Shown here: one piece after another, positions 1 to 6,441 of the stretch | How the letters are laid out: the number at the start of each line of letters is the position of its first letter | Numbering within the stretch: the stretch's first letter is position 1 | Translations under genes and position numbers: made by a program | DNA from: Methylococcales bacterium | GTDB taxonomy: Bacteria; Pseudomonadota; Gammaproteobacteria; Methylococcales; Methylomonadaceae | Length of the DNA stretch: 6,441 nucleotides | Assembly: GCA_023146575.1 (NCBI GenBank) | Contig: JAGLBU010000288.1 | Coordinates: forward strand, 1 to 6,441 | Direction of reading: 5' to 3' | The notes under the pieces: model-generated | Seen by the model: only the letters and a program-made list of their open reading frames with translations | Told to the model about the DNA's origin: nothing | Database searches by the model: none

Positions 1-850
1 TTTTTACCACCGAATAAACCGCTTGAAAGGCATCACGAGAACCATTTTTGATCGCATCAATAATGATTTGTGCTTGGTCAGGGCTGGCTTGTTGCATGGC
101 ATAAATTAAGGGTAAGGTTGGTTTTCCTTCCGCTAAATCATCGCCTAAATTTTTTCCTAATTCTTCTGCGCTACTAGCGGTGTAATCAAGTGCATCATCA
201 ATTAATTGAAAGGCAATGCCTAAGTGTTGACCATAAGTCATTAAGCCTTGGGTTTCAACTTCGGTCGCATCTGACATAATGGCGGCAAGTCGGGCGGCAG
301 CGGTAAATAAAATAGCAGTTTTTCGAATAATAACGGCTAAATACTCTTCCTCGGTGGTATCAGGGTTATGGCAATTTAACAGTTGTAAAATTTCGCCTTC
401 CGTGAGTTCGCTAGTGGTTTGCGAGACAATTTCCATCACTTCAAAATTTTTAGTGCGAATCATCATGTGAAACGCATTTGAATATAAAAAATCGCCCACT
501 AAAACACTTTTTGCATTGCCCCAAACCGCATTAGCGGATTTTTTACCACGACGCATGTTAGATTCATCAATGACATCATCGTGTAATAACGTTGCCGTAT
601 GCAAAAACTCAATGACGGTGGCTAAGGTGATATGATGTTCGTTAAGGTTATCTAAGGCTTTTGCGGCTAATAACAACACCATCGGTCGTAAACGCTTGCC
701 GCCACTGCCAATAATGTAGTGCCCAATTTTATTGATTAACGCAACCTCTGAGGTCAGTTCTTCTAAAATAAGTTGATCTACTTCGAGTGCTTCTTGCGTG
801 GTTAAAACTTTAATGGAATTAAAATCTATTGTTGTTATTTTTGAGGCCAT
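1..850 (-). CDS. ispB: Octaprenyl (long-chain polyprenyl) diphosphate synthase, C-terminus cut by window edge
   Basis: Trans-isoprenyl diphosphate synthase that extends farnesyl diphosphate with isopentenyl diphosphate to make the side chain of ubiquinone/menaquinone; cytoplasmic. The 283 visible residues carry GSGGKRLRP (48-56), the first Asp-rich motif DDVID (91-95) followed by MRRGK, a GEILQ segment (152-156), the second Asp-rich motif DDALD (218-222) inside GIAFQLIDDALDY, and GKPTLPL (242-248). The residues just before the first motif (HTATLLH) are small, as in long-chain enzymes. About 40 C-terminal residues lie beyond base 1, judged by the E. coli length. The ATG at 850 is the first possible in-frame start, because an in-frame TAA lies at 869-871. 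It lacks a well-spaced Shine-Dalgarno; the only good one (GGAGG, 879-883) serves an out-of-frame ATG at 869. It is divergent from rplU, as in E. coli and Pseudomonas. Family assignment is firm; exact chain length (C40 or other) is inferred. Confidence 0.95.
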   Translation of the reverse strand, partial: MASKITTIDFNSIKVLTTQEALEVDQLILEELTSEVALINKIGHYIIGSGGKRLRPMVLLLAAKALDNLNEHHITLATVIEFLHTATLLHDDVIDESNMRRGKKSANAVWGNAKSVLVGDFLYSNAFHMMIRTKNFEVMEIVSQTTSELTEGEILQLLNCHNPDTTEEEYLAVIIRKTAILFTAAARLAAIMSDATEVETQGLMTYGQHLGIAFQLIDDALDYTASSAEELGKNLGDDLAEGKPTLPLIYAMQQASPDQAQIIIDAIKNGSRDAFQAVYSVVK

Positions 851-869
851 TTCCGAGAGTCGATTGCAT
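819..869 (-). other. Short ORF overlapping the ispB start, possible leader peptide or mark of an indel
   Basis: An ATG at 869 sits 9 bases after a perfect GGAGG (879-883) and opens a 16-codon frame, MQSTLGNGLKNNNNRF, ending with TAA at 819-821. It overlaps the ispB ATG (850) in a different frame: the two ATGs are 19 bases apart. Removing one A from the AAA at 849-852 would fuse this start in frame to ispB, giving MQSTLG followed by MASKITT. So it may be a real upstream ORF that tunes ispB translation, an annotation trap caused by a one-base sequence error, or chance. The peptide resembles nothing I recognise. If transcription starts at the candidate promoter at 884-913, the GGAGG would be lost from the mRNA. 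Confidence 0.35.
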
Positions 870-883
870 TAAAATAATCCTCC

Positions 884-913
884 ATGCTAGTAAATAAGGG
901 TATCGGGTGTCAA
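884..913 (-). promoter_or_regulatory. Candidate sigma70 promoter for ispB
   Basis: On the minus strand a perfect -35 TTGACA (908-913) is followed, after 18 bases, by TAGCAT (884-889, 4 of 6 to consensus); TACTAG (887-892, 15-base spacing) is a poorer alternative. Either would start the RNA near 877-880, on or just past the GGAGG at 879-883, which sits badly with that site being used as a ribosome binding site. The -35 is good but the -10 is weak, so another start further upstream is possible. Confidence 0.35.
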
Positions 914-966
914 TGCTTTTAAAAATGTATTTCGACAAGGCTTTAATTCGTTGATTAATTTAGCGT

Positions 967-995
967 TTGACGAATGTTAGTTTTAAAAATATAAT
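967..995 (+). promoter_or_regulatory. Strong sigma70 promoter for rplU-rpmA
   Basis: TTGACG (967-972, 5 of 6) and a perfect TATAAT (990-995) are separated by exactly 17 bases, with AT-rich sequence upstream (about 940-965) that could act as an UP element. The predicted RNA start is near 1002, giving a leader of about 40 bases before the rplU ATG. Strength and position fit a ribosomal protein operon. Confidence 0.85.
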
Positions 996-1042
996 AGCCT
1001 GTTCACTTAAACAGATATTTATGCTTGATGGAGCTGACGCGG

Positions 1043-1354
1043 ATGTATGCGGTAATTCAAACAGGTGGTAAACAGTACCGAGTTAAAGAAGGTGCTACCC
1101 TAAAAATAGAAAAATTAGAATTGAGCGAAGGCGACAGCATTGAGTTCGATAAAGTTTTAATGCTTGGCGAAGGCGCAGATGTTAAAGTCGGCCAGCCCTT
1201 TGTTGATGGCGGTAAAGTCTCAGCAACTGTGATGTCTCAAGGACGTCATAAAAAAATTAAAGTTCTTAAATTTAAACGACGTAAGCACCACATGAAACAA
1301 ATGGGGCATCGTCAATATTATACAGAAGTCCAAATTACGGGCATTTCAGCTTAA
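1043..1354 (+). CDS. rplU: 50S ribosomal protein L21
   Basis: Structural protein of the large ribosomal subunit that binds 23S rRNA. The 103-residue product equals the E. coli length and starts [14 protein letters not shown], as in the family. The basic C-terminal signature KFKRRKHH (76-83) and GHRQ (88-91) lead to the typical end ITGISA. The start was set at the ATG at 1043, which has GGAG (1030-1033) nine bases upstream; the frame opens earlier at a TTG (1025), but that would add six residues (MMELTR) not present in the family. It is the first gene of the rplU-rpmA unit, read from the promoter at 967-995, with rpmA 20 bases downstream. Confidence 0.97.
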   Translation: MYAVIQTGGKQYRVKEGATLKIEKLELSEGDSIEFDKVLMLGEGADVKVGQPFVDGGKVSATVMSQGRHKKIKVLKFKRRKHHMKQMGHRQYYTEVQITGISA

Positions 1355-1374
1355 TTTCTTAAGGAGATTTTATA

Positions 1375-1632
1375 ATGGCTCATAAAAAAGCAGGCGGGAG
1401 TACCCGTAACGGTCGTGATTCGAACTCCAAACGCCTTGGTGTTAAACGTTATGGCGGCGAAACCGTCCCAGCAGGTAGCATCATCGTTCGTCAACGTGGT
1501 ACCCGTTTTCATGCAGGTGATAACGTTGGTATCGGAAAAGATCACACGCTATTTGCAACCGCAACAGGCAAGATTATTTTTCAAACGAAGGGTGCGAAAA
1601 ATCGTAAGTTTGTTAGCGTTGTTGCTGCTTAA
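1375..1632 (+). CDS. rpmA: 50S ribosomal protein L27
   Basis: Large-subunit protein whose N-terminal tail reaches toward the peptidyl-transferase centre. The 85 residues match the usual proteobacterial length. The start [16 protein letters not shown] is canonical and lacks the cleavable N-terminal extension of Firmicutes L27. The family signature GSIIVRQRG is at 34-42. The ATG at 1375 is preceded by a strong AAGGAG (1361-1366), 8 bases away. The gene is co-transcribed with rplU and followed by an intrinsic terminator at 1678-1709. Confidence 0.97.
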   Translation: MAHKKAGGSTRNGRDSNSKRLGVKRYGGETVPAGSIIVRQRGTRFHAGDNVGIGKDHTLFATATGKIIFQTKGAKNRKFVSVVAA

Positions 1633-1677
1633 ATTTTCTTAGCCGCTTTGTAAAGTGGTCTTGATAATTTAAATGAG

Positions 1678-1709
1678 AAGCCTCGTCCTTGTGACGGGGC
1701 TTTTTTGTT
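1678..1709 (+). terminator. Rho-independent terminator after rpmA
   Basis: A 10-base-pair stem (AAGCCTCGTC at 1678-1687 with GACGGGGCTT at 1693-1702, one G-U pair) closes a 5-base loop CTTGT and runs straight into TTTTTT (1701-1706). It lies 45 bases after the rpmA stop and 31 bases before the obgE start, so it separates the ribosomal protein pair from obgE or sets how much read-through reaches it. Confidence 0.9.
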
Positions 1710-1740
1710 GGATCTGTCTAAAAATAAAGTGAGTGCTTAA

Positions 1741-3883
<2,143 letters not shown>

Positions 3884-3886
3884 ATC

Positions 3887-3920
3887 TCCAAGCCATTTGA
3901 GGAGCTTGGAAATATTTTAA
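3887..3920 (+). terminator. Hairpin between convergent proB and pgaD, possible weak terminator
   Basis: TCCAAGC (3887-3893) pairs with GCTTGGA (3904-3910) around a 10-base loop, 3 bases after the proB stop, followed by AATATTTTAA rather than a clean T-run. On the minus strand the same stem is followed by GATTTAAAT. It lies between converging genes, where a two-way terminator is expected, but the stem is only 7 pairs and the T-tracts are poor. Confidence 0.5.
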
Positions 3921-3931
3921 CGTTGCAAATG

Positions 3932-4387
3932 TTATATTGGGTTGCTGGTAAGAGGTTGTAAATTAATTAGTTGACTGTTTTGATCAAAGCGTGCCGTTAA
4001 AATTTGTGTTTGTTTAGAATTGAGCAATAAATCTTCGGTTAATTTAGCGTAACGACTCAGTTCTTTTATTTCAGTAGGTGGGTGCGATTTATAGCGATTA
4101 CCACCTCTAAAGCGAAAGATATTCATTGCCACCCATAGCACAAACATTGTACATAAAATAAAAATATACAAAGCGTATTGTTGTAAATTCAGTAAAAAAC
4201 GCTCAAAGGTGACAAAGCTAAAACTGTCGATAATGGCAATATCTATTTTCATAAAACCAAAAGCGACCACTAATAAGGGTGTCCAGATATAACACCATAA
4301 AAACCAAAAAACACAGGTTAAAAACAGTGAGGTATATTTTTGCCGAAAAGATTGTGACTCAGGGCGTTCAATAATAAGATTGTTCAT
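3932..4387 (-). CDS. pgaD: PgaD-like subunit of poly-N-acetylglucosamine synthase, isolated copy
   Basis: Small inner-membrane protein resembling PgaD, the partner of the glycosyltransferase PgaC in making poly-beta-1,6-N-acetylglucosamine (biofilm adhesin); in E. coli the PgaC-PgaD pair is switched on by cyclic di-GMP. The 151 residues (E. coli PgaD about 137) begin MNNLIIERPESQS, like the E. coli MNNLIITT start, then have a first membrane segment (about 20-45, rich in W and F), a short linker, a second membrane segment (about 70-92, ending LWVAMNIFRF), a basic stretch RFRGGNRYK (92-100), and a soluble cytoplasmic tail with a helical part (about 105-125). The E. coli protein has the same W-x-x-x-N-x-x-R-F pattern after its second helix. 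The start ATG (4387) has GGA (4398-4400) 10 bases upstream. No pgaA, pgaB or pgaC is adjacent. The call rests on layout and short motifs, so function is inferred. Confidence 0.8.
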   Translation of the reverse strand: MNNLIIERPESQSFRQKYTSLFLTCVFWFLWCYIWTPLLVVAFGFMKIDIAIIDSFSFVTFERFLLNLQQYALYIFILCTMFVLWVAMNIFRFRGGNRYKSHPPTEIKELSRYAKLTEDLLLNSKQTQILTARFDQNSQLINLQPLTSNPI

Positions 4388-4449
4388 AATAATTTATTCC
4401 AAAAAATTCATGGAGTTGTTGAGAATAAAGTTAACAGAGTTTAATTGTT

Positions 4450-4478
4450 ATGATGCTTGAATTTAGTGAATTTGTCAG
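4450..4478 (-). promoter_or_regulatory. Candidate promoter for pgaD
   Basis: On the minus strand CTGACA (4473-4478, 5 of 6) and CATCAT (4450-4455, 4 of 6) are 17 bases apart, which would start an RNA about 55 bases before the pgaD ATG. An imperfect inverted repeat, GTGAA at 4466-4470 with TTCAC at 4483-4487, straddles the -35 box and could be an operator, but the arms are short. In such AT-rich DNA matches of this quality arise by chance. Confidence 0.3.
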
Positions 4479-4539
4479 TCAGTTCACAGTTTCAATAAAA
4501 TCTTTTTTCAAAGACAAAAACGCACTAAAATTGGTTCAA

Positions 4540-4578
4540 ATTTATTTCCCACCCATACATTCAAGATGGAAAATAAAT
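4540..4578 (-). terminator. Long stem-loop after dnaE, possible terminator or 3' end stabiliser
   Basis: In the dnaE-direction RNA, ATTTATTTTCCATCT (4578-4564) can pair along all 15 bases with GGGTGGGAAATAAAT (4554-4540), counting three G-U pairs, around a 9-base loop. It begins 18 bases past the dnaE stop. In the plus-strand RNA the three G-U pairs become A-C mismatches, so the structure favours the dnaE direction. The outer stem is A-U rich and no T-run follows, so it is not a textbook intrinsic terminator. Confidence 0.4.
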
Positions 4579-4596
4579 AAACATTATGGTTTGTAG

Positions 4597-6441
4597 TTAT
4601 CTATATTTCATAACAACCGCTTTAATGGCCGTAAAGCGTTGTAATTTTAAAATTAATTCATCGTTTGCATGTAGTCTCCATTGTTCGCCAAGTTGTAATT
4701 TGGTACAGGCTTCTTTAGAAAAATAATCAATCACCACAGGGCAATTGCCGCCTAAATAATCGGAAAAAATTGCTTGTAATGGTTGAATGAAATCTGAAAA
4801 ATTATGAGTTGTTGAATCGTGCCACTCAAAGCTTAAACAACGAGCAAAATCGGTGCGTGCTTGTGCCATTGTGTACATTTTTTCAGCGGTTAGCCGTAAG
4901 CCACCACTGTATTCGTCCATCATGACACTGCCTTCCGCCACCAGAACCTTATCTTTTATTAAAACGTCACGATATTTTTCATAGGTTTCACTAAAGGCGA
5001 CCACTTCTAAACGCCCTGTCTGGTCATCAATGACCACAATACCGATATTTTTACCTTTTTTTGTTTGCCGCACTCGAACGTCTAAGATCAAGCCTGCAAC
5101 TCGTGCACTCATTTTCCCTTTAGCACGTTGAACATTGGCGAGTAATGAGGCGATACTTCCATCAGTAAACTGTTTTATTTCATATTGATATTGGCCAATA
5201 GGGTGACCTGTTAAATAAAACCCCAACGTTTGTCGTTCATGTTCTAAACGTTCGGCTTCTGTCCACGGCTCAACAGGAATTGCATAACATTCTTTATCTT
5301 CCAACGTTTCAGTGTGCATAACCAACCCAAACAAATCATTTTGTCCCGTGGCTGCCATTTTTCCATGTTGATCGCCGATGCGTAAGGCTTTTGGCAGTTC
5401 GGCAAAATGTCCCGCTCGATTATCATTAAAAACATCAAAAGTTCCCGAACGAATTAAGGCTTCTAACACTCGTCGATTTACCTTGCGCAGTTTTACACGC
5501 TTGCACAAATCATAAAGCCCTGCGTATTGTCCATTTTGTTGACGTTCCAAAATTAAATCTTCAATCGCAGATTGTCCCACGCCTTTAATCGCCCCAATAC
5601 CATAAATAATGGTACGATCTTCATGGGTAGTAAAGCGGTATTCAGACGCATTGACATCAGGCGCGGTAACGGTGAGTTTCATAGCTTGACACTCTTCAAC
5701 CAGCATCACCACTTTATCGGTATTATCCATATCAGCCGATAATACCGCTGCCATAAAAGCGGCAGGATAATGGGCTTTAAGCCACGCGGTTTGATAAGCG
5801 ATTAAAGCGTAAGCGGCACTATGAGATTTATTGAAGCCGTACCCAGCAAACTTGGAAATTAAGTCAAAAACATAAGTTGCCAGTGACTCATCAATATTAT
5901 TTTTTATTGAACCTTGAACAAAAGTCTCATGTTGCTTATCCATTTCCTCCTTTTTTTTCTTTCCCATGGCTCTCCGAAGCATATCCGCCCCTCCCAGTGT
6001 ATAACCCGCCATCTCCCGCGCAATTTGCATCACCTGTTCTTGATATAAAATAACCCCATTGGTTGGTTCTAAAATTGGCTCTAAAATAGGATGGGCGTAT
6101 TCCGCTTTTGCGCCATGTTTCACATTAATATAATCATCCACCATCCCCGATTCCAAAGGGCCAGGGCGATATAACGCCACCAGCGCGATAATATCATCAA
6201 AGCAATCAGGTTTTAACTTCGCAATTAACTCTTTCATGCCGCGTGATTCAAGCTGAAATACCGCTGTGGTCTGTGCAGTTTGAAAAATTTCTTGATAGGT
6301 TGCGGTGTCATCACGCGGTATTTGCGTAATATCAACCAGCGCTTCCTTTTGTACTTGCTTTTGTTTATTAATCGTTTGCAATGCCCAGTCAATAATCGTG
6401 AGCGTTCTTAATCCTAAAAAATCAAACTTAACCAACCCCAC
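4597..6441 (-). CDS. dnaE: DNA polymerase III alpha subunit, C-terminal half (N-terminus beyond window)
   Basis: Catalytic subunit of the replicative polymerase. The visible 614-615 residues (of about 1,160 in E. coli) begin within the palm at VGLVKFDFLGLRTL; the Asp of KFDFLG corresponds to the third catalytic aspartate of the family, while the first two and the PHP domain lie outside the window. Then come TTAVFQLESRGMK (58-70), YRPGPLESGM (91-100), TLGGADMLRRAMGKKK (148-163), GYGFNKSHSAAYAL (200-213) in the fingers, a helix-hairpin-helix segment GIGAIKGVG (281-289), a beta-clamp binding motif QNDLF (367-371, E. coli QADMF), TGHPI (411-415), an OB fold (about 445-525), and a tau-binding-type tail ending MKYR. 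The GTG at 6441 is an internal valine codon, not a start. The gene is intact to its TAA at 4597-4599. Downstream on the same strand is pgaD rather than the accA often found after dnaE. Confidence 0.97.
   Translation of the reverse strand: MGLVKFDFLGLRTLTIIDWALQTINKQKQVQKEALVDITQIPRDDTATYQEIFQTAQTTAVFQLESRGMKELIAKLKPDCFDDIIALVALYRPGPLESGMVDDYINVKHGAKAEYAHPILEPILEPTNGVILYQEQVMQIAREMAGYTLGGADMLRRAMGKKKKEEMDKQHETFVQGSIKNNIDESLATYVFDLISKFAGYGFNKSHSAAYALIAYQTAWLKAHYPAAFMAAVLSADMDNTDKVVMLVEECQAMKLTVTAPDVNASEYRFTTHEDRTIIYGIGAIKGVGQSAIEDLILERQQNGQYAGLYDLCKRVKLRKVNRRVLEALIRSGTFDVFNDNRAGHFAELPKALRIGDQHGKMAATGQNDLFGLVMHTETLEDKECYAIPVEPWTEAERLEHERQTLGFYLTGHPIGQYQYEIKQFTDGSIASLLANVQRAKGKMSARVAGLILDVRVRQTKKGKNIGIVVIDDQTGRLEVVAFSETYEKYRDVLIKDKVLVAEGSVMMDEYSGGLRLTAEKMYTMAQARTDFARCLSFEWHDSTTHNFSDFIQPLQAIFSDYLGGNCPVVIDYFSKEACTKLQLGEQWRLHANDELILKLQRFTAIKAVVMKYR

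Noticed and set aside
279..470. Plus-strand open frame inside ispB.
   Set aside because: It is antisense to well-conserved ispB codons, resembles no protein and has no ribosome binding site.
999..1014. Small inverted repeat CTGTT-N6-AACAG in the rplU leader, considered as a ribosomal-protein autoregulatory hairpin.
   Set aside because: The predicted transcription start (about 1002) falls inside the left arm, the stem is only 5 pairs, and I know of no such leader for L21 in gammaproteobacteria.
1021..1071. A 16-codon ORF from the ATG at 1021 overlapping the rplU start in another frame, mirroring the one at ispB.
   Set aside because: It has no Shine-Dalgarno upstream, and rplU has its own well-spaced GGAG at 1030-1033, so there is no reason to think it is translated.
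4466..4487. Inverted repeat GTGAA-N12-TTCAC as a CRP-type or other operator.
   Set aside because: The spacing is wrong for a CRP site (TGTGA-N6-TCACA) and 5-base arms are common by chance in AT-rich DNA.
4388..4596. Small gene or RNA in the 209-base spacer between dnaE and pgaD.
   Set aside because: No open frame with a ribosome binding site and no recognisable RNA fold other than the hairpin at 4540-4578 was found.
6439..6441. GTG at the right edge as a start for a short dnaE.
   Set aside because: The residues from there match the interior of the polymerase palm, so the codon is an internal valine and the gene continues beyond the window.

Overview
The window looks like an ordinary chromosomal segment of an AT-rich gammaproteobacterium. 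The divergent ispB / rplU-rpmA-obgE(-proB) block is a classic gammaproteobacterial arrangement, and IspB, L21, L27, Obg, ProB, PgaD and DnaE all read like diverged versions of the E. coli proteins. The AT-rich composition and the obgE-proB linkage would fit a methanotroph-like or sulfur-oxidiser-like lineage, but the genus cannot be settled from this sequence.

Layout. On the minus strand, 1-850 is ispB (C-terminus cut by the window edge), the long-chain polyprenyl diphosphate synthase that makes the quinone side chain. A 192-base divergent intergenic region (851-1042) carries a near-consensus sigma70 promoter for rplU and a weaker candidate for ispB. On the plus strand follow rplU (L21), rpmA (L27), a clear intrinsic terminator, obgE/cgtA (ribosome-assembly GTPase) and proB (glutamate 5-kinase), with proB starting inside the last codons of obgE. 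proB then converges on a minus-strand pgaD-like membrane protein, with a hairpin between them. After a 209-base AT-rich spacer comes the C-terminal half of dnaE (minus strand, running off the right edge), the replicative polymerase alpha subunit.

How the genes work together. rplU, rpmA and obgE serve 50S ribosome structure and assembly; proB starts proline synthesis and appears translationally coupled to obgE. ispB and dnaE are independent housekeeping genes. The one accessory-looking gene is pgaD, a partner subunit of the poly-N-acetylglucosamine synthase, found here without pgaA, pgaB or pgaC beside it.

I see no CRISPR array, insertion sequence, prophage, tRNA or rRNA, and no evidence of a new multi-gene system. 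The points worth a second look are the orphan pgaD, a short ORF with an ideal ribosome binding site that overlaps the ispB start out of frame, the terminator placed ahead of a promoter-poor obgE, and a long hairpin after dnaE that pairs fully only in the dnaE-direction RNA.
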